Both the position numbers and the translations under genes were made by a program. The notes under the pieces were generated by a model. It was given only the letters and a program-made list of their open reading frames with translations, was not told where the DNA came from and did not search any database. Shown here piece by piece: positions 19,665 through 29,750 of a stretch of DNA of 34,290 nt (position 1 is its first letter; each line of letters begins with the position of its first letter). This DNA is from Entrophospora sp. SA101 (lineage: Eukaryota > Glomeromycota > Glomeromycetes > Entrophosporales > Entrophosporaceae), in the NCBI GenBank assembly GCA_958430865.1, contig CAUDNR010000110.1, positions 6,007-40,296 on the forward strand. Direction: 5' to 3'.

Positions 19665-21542
19665 AAACTTTTAGGAATTTGAATCAATTGACGGATTTGA
19701 AACATTGGTTGAAGTATGTCCTTGGAGAACGTGGTGAAAATGTAAATAAATAAATTAGTTTGTGTGATAAACATTTTATTAATGTAATTAATAAAAACAA
19801 ATGAATGTTATATATGTGTGTATAATTTGAAGTATATAATAATGTCTAATGCTTTTTAGGCATAAATAATAATTATAATTATGTATAAATAAACAAAACG
19901 GAGGGAAAAGTGGGGCTTATGTGCAATGATTGTAGAAAATAATTTCACAAACCAATTAATTATAATCGAGAATTTAAAGTTGGTAGCTCGCTCACTTAGA
20001 TATTTGTACTGTGACAAACGCATCTAGTATTCACTGGTCAAAAATTTTGATTTTGACAGGAAATTGATTCATTCTACAAATTTAGAAAAATTAGTTAAAG
20101 GAATTAATTAATATTAATATTCTTCATACAATAACCGCGTTTATTGAACAAATTCTTTCGTGTAACAATATGAAAATTATTTAAACACGTAAAGATCTTG
20201 TAGAATTTTATTACTTTTACTTGGATTGACGAAAATGATACTGTTGTTTCTTATATTTGGCGTGATCTACATTTTATTTATCATACAGCAAATGTTTGAT
20301 TTCTTAATAATTGTGAGTGACAGAGCACAATGATGCACATTTGGGGCATACTGCAATAAAATGAACATTTTAATTTGTATGGTGCGGGTTACCCTAACAC
20401 ATCAAATAACTTTAAATCTAAAATAGAGAAATATTATGCTTGTCTAAAAAAAAATTAGAGATGATATTGATAGCTATTGACTCGTTCTAGAACCTATTGT
20501 TGAGAAAATTTTATATGTAACATATAAAAACACCTATCTAGCTTTAAAGTTGATCAATTTTTATTTAATGTGTTAATGTGACTCACTATACTACCAAAAA
20601 TTTCAGAGTTCAAATGAATTTCATTCTAATATAAATTTCTTATTATTATGTGCAATGTTGTAGTTTCAAATGTTTATGTGTCATTAAACAATATAATCGT
20701 ATCAACCAATAAACCTATCAATCCATATCTAACATTCTGACATAAATTATGAATTTTCTTTTATGAAATAGCTGTGTTTCTAGATCCTAAATCAAGACTA
20801 ATCTGATTCATTCAAAGAAATGTGTTCCTTTTTGCATGTGAGTCTGTATATATAAATTATTTAAAGCAGAATCTATATATTCTGATATTACTCTAAAAGA
20901 TGACTATTCTAATATAAATTTCATTGTTATGCAATATCTTATATACTAAAGTCTATTTAAGTTCATTTACATATTTATATAATTTTAATTTTTAATTTTT
21001 AAATCAGAATTTTTTCCATTAAAACTGGAATCAGGATGATGCAAATGACTGCATTTTTTACCAAAATCATAGAGTACATTTTCAATAACTTTCCATGCCT
21101 TCAAATGCCAATTGGAAGTTACTCACGCTATTAAATATTCCACATAGAACCTTTTTTGCTCTCTTACATGTGAGCAATTTAATGGTTTCCAGCACAGAGG
21201 TAGATTAGTAGATTGGTTGAAACAGACCAAGCTCCTCATTTTAGAATTTTTCGTATGCTTCGTCATCAACATACTCTCCACACTCTCACTCTCGTCTACG
21301 ATCTAAGCTGATAAAATTTTCCCGTTTGTTTCACAGAAGTTTGATTATAATTGGACATGTGACATTTATAAAAAAAACTTTTTTTCATCATTTTAAATAT
21401 AAAAGAAGGTATGTATTATTGAACTTTATTTATTCATTGATCTCAGTTAGTTTATTCTATTAATTATTTAATCCTTTATTGTTCTAAATATTCGTTCATT
21501 ATTAATTCTAGATCTCTCTGATTTAGTTTTTTTTTTTTGAAA
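19665..21542. other. Intergenic; RPS16 promoter side
   Basis: Nearly 1.9 kb of A/T-rich DNA without a supported gene. The last 300 bp contain a pyrimidine-rich stretch (ctctccacactctcactctc at about 21272) and a possible 5' UTR intron acceptor (tgtttcacag at about 21337), plausible for a ribosomal protein promoter and leader. Confidence 0.45.
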
Positions 21543-22264
21543 ATGGCACAAGTACAAGCTGTTCAAACCTATGGTCGTAAGGTTTGTAATAATAATTGAT
21601 ACAGTGACAAGAGCAACATCAAATAATTTAATTAAAATTTATTAAATTATAAAATTTCTAATTTACCTTCATCATTTCATTTGTTTTTAGAGAACTGCAA
21701 CTGCGGTGGCACATTGTAAAGCCGGCAAAGGTTTAATCAAGATCAATGGATCACCATTACATTTAGTTGAACCAGAAATTTTGAGATTCAAAGTCTATGA
21801 ACCAATTCTAATCCTAGGTCAAGATAAATTTGCTAAAGTTGATATTAGAGTACGTGTAAAAGGTGGTGGTCATACCTCACAAATCTATGCGATTCGTCAA
21901 GCTATTGCAAAATCTATTGTAGCATATTATCAAAAGTATGTTGACGAGGCTCAAAAAAAAGAGATTAAAAATACTTTGATTCAGTATGACAGAAGCTTGT
22001 TGGTATCTGATCCTCGTCGTTGTGAACCTAAAAAGTTTGGTGGTGTTGGTGCTCGTGCAAGGTTTGTATTATATTTTTATGATGAATTTTAAAATTATTG
22101 CACACATGCACATATATATCTATATTATTTTTATATTAATTTATAATATCTTCTTTAGATACCAAAAATCTTACCGTAAATATATTATAATTGTTATTGT
22201 TGTTATTATTTTCTAAATATTAACTAATATTTTCTTCTTTCCCCTTCTCATATAAATAGGTTAA
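21543..22264 (+). CDS. RPS16: 40S ribosomal protein S16 (uS9), four exons
   Basis: A component of the small ribosomal subunit whose C-terminal tail reaches the decoding centre and P-site tRNA. Exons: 21543-21581, 21691-22061, 22159-22175 and 22260-22264, giving 143 residues, the usual length. Sequence landmarks are [17 protein letters not shown] at the N-terminus, [18 protein letters not shown] in the centre and the universal ending GARARYQKSYR. The final Arg codon is split: C ends exon 3, and GT starts exon 4, followed immediately by TAA. The last coding exon thus has five bases. Without intron 3 (gtaaat...aaatag, 22176-22259) the frame would run on into 12 foreign residues, which is why I prefer the spliced model. 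Highly expressed and essential in all eukaryotes. Confidence 0.97.
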
Positions 22265-22644
22265 TTTTTATATATTATGAGAAGGAATTAATCATAGAAT
22301 TAAAAAATAATAACAATAATAATATTTATGAATTAATATCTACATATATAAATTATTTTTATTAATTCAAGTGAATTTCATTATACCAGCCAAAAATATG
22401 TATGTTGCCACGTGAAGTCTATTGATAACCGGATAATCTGTTATTGCACTTTTGATCAATTATTGCAGTTATTGCCTTCTTCAATATGTACAAATAAATA
22501 TATCCTCAAACCAACAATATAATTCTTTTATTTGCGCTTCATGTGATGTTTAGAAGGCCTATTGCCTAACTTTCAATTTTCATCAATATAATAGATTAAA
22601 GATATCCTTGGAAAAATTTTAATGGAAAATTTAGTGTAAAAGCA

Positions 22645-23415
22645 TACAGTCAAAGCTTGTTATGGACACTTGATTCCAGGAATTTTTGTCCACTATAACG
22701 AATTTCCACTATAAAGAAAAATCTCTTTATAGTGGACTTATTATAAATAAATTGAAAAGTCCCTTATAACGAGATCAAATTTTATTAATGTACAACACAT
22801 ATATACGTAGTAAATAAAAACTGTCCAACATAAGTTGTTTTGCATTATCCTGAACACGTTTATGAATTTTTAATTTTAAACTATTAATCATTTTTAATTC
22901 TTGATAGCTAATTGTAAAGTTATATGGTGGATTTTTTAAATATTGAATCACTTTTTCTAAACTATTTAATGCCTCTTTATCAGAAATAACCATCATTTCT
23001 ACTTCTTCCACTTCATCAGAATCATCAACCTTGGGATTTGGTTCCTAATAATTTCTTCATCATTAAAAAAGAGGATAACGTACAAAAATTAATTTATTGT
23101 TAAAAAAATTAACCAAGACAGAATACTTTATTACCGCCATCAAAAAAGGATAATGCACAAATAATTTTGTTAACACATTGATTGCCGTTTAGAAACCACA
23201 TTAACATTAACCATTAATGTAAAAGATTGCATGATTTCCACTATAACGAACTATATCAAAATTTTTAAAAGTCCATTATACACAATAAAGAGGTTTTATT
23301 AAAAAGTCCACTATAACGAGCAAATTTTATTATAAAGAGAATTGGGGAAATAAAAAAAGTCCACTATAGGCAAAATCCACTATAACGAGATCCACTATAA
23401 CGAGCTTTGATTGTA
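22645..23415 (-). mobile_element. Pogo/Tigger-like element with TA target site, internally deleted
   Basis: The left end cagtcaaagcttgttatgga (22647 on) and the inverse of the right end, caatcaaagctcgttatagt, are inverted repeats. TA flanks lie at 22645-22646 and 23414-23415. The motif ccactataacga recurs several times near both ends, as is usual for this group. The interior keeps only the C-terminal end of the transposase (22775-23011, minus). At 767 bp it is too short to be autonomous. Confidence 0.82.
22775..23011 (-). pseudogene. Pogo/Tigger-type transposase, C-terminal remnant
   Basis: EEVEMMVISDKEALNSLEKV then LKNPPYNFTISYQELKMIN and a tail QLMLDSFY resemble the C-terminal tail of DDE_1/jerky-type transposases that are common in these fungi. 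The catalytic domain is absent. It lies inside the inverted-repeat element 22645-23415. Confidence 0.6.
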
Positions 23416-24072
23416 TGTCGTTCGTTTATAATAAATTTATCTTGATATTAATATAACGGATAATGATGACCTTTGCTCTTTTTGGCTATTATAATTTTAA
23501 TAAGATAATCACACATAATAACGCACGATTAATAAATGTATTATTATTATTATTAGATATAATGTATTATTGTATAATAATGTATTATAATTAATGCATA
23601 ATAACGTATGTTAACTAATGTATATAAGAGATGTGTAAATAAACAACATCATAATTTATAATTAATTTTCTTGATACACATGTAAAACTCAATAAGTCGT
23701 TCATTTATTTATATTTATCAAGCATTTAAACAATTGATTGCTGTGCCCGACTTATCAAGTTTACATGTGTATTATTTTTTCGTATTTTATTTTTAATGCG
23801 GGCCATGCATGTCAAAAGATTAAAAAGTGAAATTTCTTACAAGAATTCTCAATAAATACGAACAAGGATAGAAGATTATTGTAATGATAACAACGCTAGC
23901 ACTTTAAACGAATGAATGTATCAGACAGAATGTTATATTTTTATTTTTAGTGCAACATATCACATGATTTAATCCGATCATGAAATTCAAAAAATTTTGC
24001 TGATGATTTTTAAATTTATCTTAGTTACATGACTTTGTGTCACTAAATGAACTTTGTATTTGATAAAATGCA
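23416..24072. other. Spacer with a small MITE; no gene
   Basis: Very A/T-rich, with stretches of att/aat repeats at 23540-23630. The only structured item is the MITE at 23675-23771. Confidence 0.5.
23675..23771. mobile_element. 93-bp MITE, TA target site
   Basis: cacatgtaaaactcaataag at the left and the inverse cacatgtaaacttgataagt at the right are inverted repeats, flanked by TA on both sides (23675-23676, 23770-23771). The tip matches catatgtaaactcgataagt at 26890, so the two belong to one family, probably pogo/mariner-like. Confidence 0.78.
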
Positions 24073-24330
24073 AGTTTGAATATCCCTGAAGAGAATATTG
24101 TCTATGAGGTTCCAGAAGATGATAAAATCATCAAAGAACTTGCAGAAATATAAAAAATAAAATGAATGTACCTGCTGACAATTCTGAGAAGATGACAATA
24201 AGCCTTGAGGAAGCATTAAAGGTCTTGAAACTATACATGTATTTTTATTGCAGCAAGAAAATGCCAGCAAACAAATAAAATTGGTTAATAAAATTGAAAG
24301 ATATATCAATGTAAATTCATCAAAACAACC
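24073..24330 (+). pseudogene. Pogo/Tigger-type transposase C-terminal relic
   Basis: Coding fragments NIPEENIVYEVPEDDKIIKE, then ISLEEALKVLK, then (other frame) LLQQENASKQIKLVNKIERY appear in order on the plus strand, broken by TAA and at least one frameshift. They resemble the C-terminal tail of a DDE_1 transposase, of a different subfamily from the one at 22775-23011. No terminal repeats were found. Confidence 0.6.
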
Positions 24331-24435
24331 ACAATGGATAGTTATTTTAGTATTACTGTATTTAAAATATTGCGTATCATGTGCAACCAATGAAATCGCT
24401 TCTCTCTATAAATGCCCAAGGGAGTGCATTTATGG

Positions 24436-24569
24436 TAAAGACTAGTGCCGTAATCCAAAAAAAGGAAAAAGTATGGTTGCAAAAGTGGTCGCAAAGGTAA
24501 TTGCAACCACTTTTTATATGTCGTGAATACAATTACTACCATCATCATAATTTACGGCACTAGTCTTTA
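24436..24569. mobile_element. Stowaway-like MITE, copy 2
   Basis: aagactagtgccgtaatcca to the inverse ...ttacggcactagtctt, with TA on both sides. It differs from the copy at 12763-12895 at only a few positions, mostly C/T changes. The inverted repeats here are perfect (gcc/ggc), so this copy is nearer the ancestor. Confidence 0.9.
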
Positions 24570-25467
24570 ATTTATGGAGGTCAGGTTAGTAAAATTGACG
24601 AAATCTGCTCAATTGACACACAATTACACTGCATCTAAGTTCTCCAAGAAAAAAATTTTTTCATGATTTTTTTTATTTGGTAGAATAAATCTCAAAGATT
24701 TCAAAAAATGTACTATAACTTTTTGTTTTTCTAACTTTTTTATATTGGGCATCTCCAGATTCCAAGAATTTTACATATAAAATTGAAATATTTAAAAAAT
24801 TGAGAAACTTATTTATTTGTACTAAACACATAGAATATGGGTTTTTATTACGAAAAAACCTTTTAAACAATAAATTTTCTGCCTAAAACTCGAGTTTTTT
24901 TATATTTAATATAAATATGTCGGTCATTGCCTTTTTATTCTTTTTATTAAAGCTCTTATTATTTGTTATACTAGAATAAATATAACCTTTTGGGAATAAA
25001 AAAATTATTATAATTATGTTTTATGTGTGTGTTGATGTGCGTTGTGGTTTTAATTATAGGGAGGCGTGAGATTCTACGTATTTTGAGGGAAAATTTTATA
25101 AATTAACGAATTAATTATTCAAAATTTTGATTTAACGATATCTCGATTTAGCGGATAATTTTCCTTGGTACAAACATGTCCGTTAAATCAAGACACTGTA
25201 ATATTTTGAATCATATAAATAGAATAACAATATTTATTAAAAAATAATTTGAAATAAAATATAATATTTTTCTTGTAAATTAAAATTCACAATAACCGTT
25301 AGAATCTTTCACTATATATTAATTATTAAACATATTCTAATTATTTAATTATTACAAAATAATTAAAATAAATTTAATTTCTATTGCTATTGGAAGATTA
25401 CATAAATAATAAAATTAAAGAAAAAAATATTGTAATTGATGATGTAAAATTTTTTTTAAAAGTATAA
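24570..25467. other. Spacer with a transposon end; no gene
   Basis: At 25126-25201, the inverse strand reads tacagtgtcttgatttaacg gac..., followed by further tttaacg/ttagcgg motifs. This resembles the tip of another TA-inserting element, but no matching partner was found. The remainder is A/T-rich with no supported ORF; 24673-24870 (minus) is biased and unsupported. Confidence 0.45.
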
Positions 25468-25725
25468 TTAACATTTAGCCGGATCTCCACAATTGCCTAC
25501 GCAACGACAAACTTTTTCTCCAGCGATGTTACATGGACAACATTGACCTTTGCCAAAATGGCCTTGAGCTGCACAACTAGCTTTACAAGCGACTCTACCA
25601 CCGGGGACGTTACAAGAAACACGTTTATTTAAAACATGACCTTCATTAATGTTACCAGTTGGTGTTGCTGAAGTAATAGCAATGATAAAAAGATAAAAGG
25701 TAAGAAAAAAGAGAATAAATTTCAT
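25468..25725 (-). CDS. Secreted defensin-like cysteine-rich peptide (85 aa)
   Basis: An intronless 85-codon ORF. Residues 1-20 are a hydrophobic signal peptide. Residues 21-35 are a short pro-segment ending in a dibasic Lys-Arg (34-35), a typical Kex2 cleavage site. The predicted mature peptide (36-85) has ten Cys at 38, 47, 51, 62, 63, 65, 73, 75, 79 and 85. The spacing C-x3-C (47-51), G-x-C (60-62) and C-x-C (73-75) is the cysteine-stabilised alpha/beta signature of defensin-like peptides. It is basic and Gly-rich. The role could be antimicrobial or as a secreted symbiosis effector; the sequence cannot tell. It is isolated from other genes and surrounded by transposon relics. The start is the only Met giving the signal peptide. 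Confidence 0.85.
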   Translation of the reverse strand: MKFILFFLTFYLFIIAITSATPTGNINEGHVLNKRVSCNVPGGRVACKASCAAQGHFGKGQCCPCNIAGEKVCRCVGNCGDPAKC

Positions 25726-27222
25726 TTTGATTTTTTAAGGTTATATAGAAGATTAAGTATATATGTTTGTGTTTCTAGTTTTTAGAAAATAATTTATTGT
25801 TATTATTTGTATTTTTGTATTTTTGTATTTTTGAATTAGAAAAAAAATCGAGTGGAATTGATGTATTTATAAAAAAATTCATTTCTTTCTTTTCTTTCTT
25901 AGTATATTAGGAAATCAAGATAAGCTTACTATTTTTTTATATCAGAAAACAAAAGGTTATTTTTCAGTTAATATTTAATATTAAATTTGCATAAATTTTT
26001 AGCCACAATAACAATACATTATAACACTTGTTTTAACGGATTATAACAATAATTAAATTCGCATTTCAACGGATTTTACGAATTTTAAAAATCTTTTGTT
26101 ACACATTGAAACGCGATTTATACTGTACATATAGCATGATGCGCCGATTTTTTTACAATTATTAATATCAATTATGTTTTAATACATGAAAATTATAAGC
26201 TATCCTCTAAACGGTCAAATCTATTTCCTTAAATTTTTTAGTGCAATAGCGCAGCGATGGTCAACATTTTACAAATCAATGATGAATGCCAATCTAAGAC
26301 AATTCTTTTCTTTTCCGAGATGCTTGCATGATTATCCAAAATAATTATCCCAAAATGTTTCATCAATTTCTTATCCTATCGTATCTTATTATATGAAATT
26401 GTAAAAGAATAAAAAAGCATAATTTATTCATTAACAGGTCAAAAATATCCGCCCACGAGAACATTTGACATGTGAACTTCCCATATTGAAGGGACTTACT
26501 GCTTTTGTTGAAAATGAGTCATAATGAAATAGATTTTTTTTGTTTTAATATGTTTGAAATTTGTGGTGTAGTCGCCATTTTGGAAAAATAAGGAATTTAC
26601 TAGCCCTACCGATCTTATATGTATCTATATAAAAAGCTCCCTGGTTGATAAATGATTTGCGAATTAATAGTATTCATTTATTAATTTCTATCTTCGCGTT
26701 AGTATTATGCAACATGAAAATCAAATATTATTATAATTTCCTTTTTGTATTAACAGACAATTAAATTTAAACAATAGTGGTTTTTGAAATTCATATATTC
26801 ATTTTCTTGATTTAGCGGATTTAGCGGATTTTCCATATACTGTACATTCGATTTACTGGATGTTTCTATTAATATTAATATTAATATACATATGTAAACT
26901 CGATAAGTCGGTTTTGGCCAAAAAGTTTCGCCCCTTTTTTTTACTATATATTTAAAAAAATTCGATAAGTTGGTCGATCTATATAAAGTCGCGACAAGCG
27001 CTAAGTATAATTAAATGAATCACTATAAGTCGGTTTCACGTGATATTTCATTATGTGATTTAATAATTTTTTGTTCATAATATTTCATCATTAGCAAAAT
27101 GATAAAATATCTGATGTAAAAAAACCATCATTTAGAAGGAAGAGATCATTCTCAATTGCGAACTACATTCATATTTTATTATCTCCATCAGTTATAATGC
27201 GTAATCATACATCCATTTTTTC
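25726..27222. other. No gene; scattered transposon-end motifs
   Basis: A 1.5-kb A/T-rich stretch. Motifs such as ttttaacggattataac (26031), tttcaacggattttacga (26064) and gatttagcggatttagcgga (26812) recur here and at 34215, suggesting ends of one decayed element family. At 26886-26935 the sequence catatgtaaactcgataagt continues cggttttggcc and resembles the tip of the MITE at 23675. No tRNA recognised. Confidence 0.45.
26886..27030. mobile_element. Pogo-like element end, partial
   Basis: The tip acatatgtaaactcgataag tcgg matches the inverted-repeat tip of the MITE 23675-23771. A second aaattcgataagttggtcg (26958) and actataagtcggttt (27021) suggest subterminal repeats. The other end was not found. 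Confidence 0.45.
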
Positions 27223-27530
27223 TTGTCAAGTGACCTCTTACGTCTTACCAATGATATAGTAGATAGAAAAATATATAAATGGGTACTTACTATTGTAGAT
27301 ATCGTCAATAGATTTAAATATGCCATTCCACTCACTTCTAAAAATAGTTCAGAAGTTGCTAAAGCCTTTAAGAAAATTTAAGAAAATCCAAATATTCCTC
27401 TTACTTGGCCTCGACTACTGCAATGTGATGGGGGGTGTGAGTTCATGGGCGAAACTTCAAGATTAATGCAAAAACAATGTGTTACAATCTGAGTAATTGG
27501 TCTATATTCCCATCGAGGACTCGCAATCGT
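27223..27530 (+). pseudogene. Integrase (rve-type DDE) core fragment
   Basis: The plus strand reads KWVLTIVDIVNRFKYAIPL, then QCDGGCEFMGETSRLM, then VIGLYSHRGLAIV. These fit the first Asp (TIVD), second Asp (CDGG.EF) and the run-up to the catalytic Glu of a retroviral-type integrase core. TAA and TGA interrupt the frame, and the reading stops at 27530, where the hAT-like element begins, so the third catalytic residue is absent. It may come from an LTR retroelement or a large integrase-bearing DNA transposon; too little remains to decide. Confidence 0.65.
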
Positions 27531-28839
27531 TAGGGATTGGAACGGTTTAACCCAAACTGGTTCAACCGGCGGTTTGAAACCGAACCGATGCGGTTTGGTT
27601 TACACATTTCAAACCGCGGTTTATTGATCCGGTTAAACCCCAGTTCAAACTCCGATTCTTGAAACTGAGCTGTTTACACGTTACATTTCAAAGATTGGTC
27701 ACACTTGTTCGTTTTATATCTTTTTATTCGTTTTATAAAATATAAAATGTAAAATTATAAATAAGGTCTTATTTCTTTTAACAAGATAATTAATTACACT
27801 TATAATCTACCATGCTCACTAGTACTACGACTTAAGAAAGAAAAGAAAGATGTCAGCTACTACTATTTACTATTATTATCATTATATACAAGGGCTAAGA
27901 AGAAAAAATATATTGATAAAGAAAAAATATTTTAATTGAATTGGATTTATCAATTTTATTCAATCATTCATTTTGTTAATTCTATTTTATTTGATTTATC
28001 AATTTTATTCAAATTACATATTAGTTTATTTAAAAATCTTACTAACTGATCCTGTGGTCCTAAATTTTGAATTGGATCTGACAATAAAATTTAACTATGT
28101 TTATTTTTTTATTGTTCATAAAAGAAAATTATGAATTTTTAATATTCCATGAATCTCACTTGTAATGCTGTAAATATAGTACATGCAATAAAAAGTCTTT
28201 TAGAAGAATTAGATTTATCATCAAAAATATTGAGCATAATAACTGACAGTGCAGCAGCAATTGGTAATGTTGTGCATGAAAATTAATTAAATTTTGGGGT
28301 GGGTTACAATATTCCAATTGGCTAATTTGAGTGTGACTTTCAAATAATTTGGAGGGGAAATAAAAAATGAGTGTTTTTACAAATAATGGTTATACCATTG
28401 TGGTTCCCACATATTCAATATTGCTGTATGGTATGGATTGCAAGTTCATGATGAGACAGTCACTAAAGTGCATAATTTATGAAGGAGGTCGTAATTCTAT
28501 AATCTTATGGGGGATTTTAACAGATATTTCAATCACAATTAATTGAATTATTGTGCTACAACTTGATATAGAGATCAGGTGGAACTCCAGCTATTTGATG
28601 CAAACAATTTAAAGTACAAGCAAATATGAAGAGAATAGATAGTAGTGGTGTTTAAAATAGCCTTAATTGTTGGAACAAATTTTTCATTTTTATAAAAATA
28701 GATCACCAATAAAATTATAAAACTGCAGTTAAGTTTGGGTTTGAACTGCAGTTCAAACTGTGGTGGTAAACTGCCAGTCAGTGCAATTCACTAGCCAAAC
28801 TGGCAGTTTATAAACCAAACCAAACCATTCCCATCCCTA
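27531..28839 (+). mobile_element. hAT-like transposon remnant
   Basis: The left end tagggattggaacggtttaa and the inverse of the right end, tagggatgggaatggtttgg, are inverted repeats with the typical hAT tip. Both subterminal regions are rich in short inverted motifs (aaccg/cggtt on the left; actgcagtt, actggcagt on the right). Inside, 28163-28285 (plus) encodes a hAT-type transposase fragment. No convincing 8-bp target duplication is visible. It interrupts or abuts the integrase fragment at 27223-27530. Confidence 0.65.
28163..28285 (+). pseudogene. hAT transposase fragment
   Basis: CNAVNIVHAIKSLLEELDLS followed by KILSIITDSAAAIGNVV matches the hAT core in which an Asp (TDSA) is catalytic. 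About 41 codons survive before a TAA; flanking coding sequence is lost. Confidence 0.6.
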
Positions 28840-29004
28840 CATTCAACTCAGCTTTAAAAAGGAATTGATTTATAACATAAAAAAAATTTAGTCTCATTTT
28901 TAGTCAAAGATCTTTCTTAATTTGGAAAATAATAAATTTAAAAGTTTCAAAGATTTATTTAAGATAAAAAACAAACAAGAAATTAGATTTAAATAAAAGA
29001 ATAG

Positions 29005-29245
29005 TTAAATTTTAATTTCATCATACACAGAATCAGGAACTCTCCTGTGATGATCTATACTTTTTCGCTGCAAACTCAGCTAATCTTCCTGAAATTCCCT
29101 TTCTATAAACATCCATATATCTCCAGCTTTTTTGTGCATAACGATGAATTGTTGTTAAGGATACTGAATTTAATGCTTCTGGTACAACTATTTGTAAACT
29201 TGACCACTTATAATCACAATTTTTCTTTGCAGCTCCCCAAAACAT
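29005..29245 (-). pseudogene. C-terminal end of a DDE_3 (Tc1/IS630-like) transposase
   Basis: FWGAAKKNCDYKWSSLQ, then VPEALNSVSLTTIHRYAQKS and WRYMDVYRKGISGRLAEFAA are typical of the extreme C-terminus of transposases common in these genomes. A single-base shift near 29047 changes the tail; in the next frame it continues VPDSVYDEIKI and ends at 29005. The catalytic core is missing. Family assignment is by recollection of similar proteins. Confidence 0.55.
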
Positions 29246-29750
29246 TAGATATAAGTATTACAATAAAGAAAGAAATTTTCTGTATTTCGAATGAGTTTTT
29301 TACACCACTGGTATTTTTAATCCATTAAGTCTTTCCATAAATTGACACTAAAATATACAGTCGTACTATAAATAGATGCTTAATTTGAAAGTCCGAACTT
29401 TTAAGTCAAATTCACTTTATATAATTGGCTTTTTATGTAAAAAAAAAAGTTATTAGTTAATTTATTAACTTTACAAATAGTGATGGTATATTTCCTAAAT
29501 AGTAAAGATAAATAACTTCTAATTGGCTAATAATTTATTCACGCGATTTAAAAATAATAGAGTGTTTCATGAATAAGTGTTCCGGTGCTCACTGGAACAG
29601 AAACTTAACAACTATGGTCGCAACATTTTACATACAATCAATTACTTTGGCAAAATAGTGACTCAAATTTTAATTAATTTGTCAAAACTTTTTTTAATTT
29701 TTTTTTCTCAAAAAGTATAGAGCTCTTCCTTTATTTTTTAAAGTCTTTAA
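29246..29750. other. Spacer; no gene seen
   Basis: A/T-rich region between the transposase relic and the 3' end of NUP82. The ORF at 29047-29328 (plus) is an antisense shadow. Confidence 0.5.

Noticed and set aside
22176..22214. A 12-residue C-terminal extension of RPS16
   Set aside because: The universal ending YQKSYR is restored exactly by a canonical GT-AG intron, so the extension is an artefact of reading through it.
27523..28847. 8-bp hAT target duplication
   Set aside because: gcaatcgt on the left and cattcaac on the right do not match.
29047..29328. Plus-strand ORF
   Set aside because: It is opposite the DDE_3-type transposase remnant, whose minus-strand reading is recognisable.
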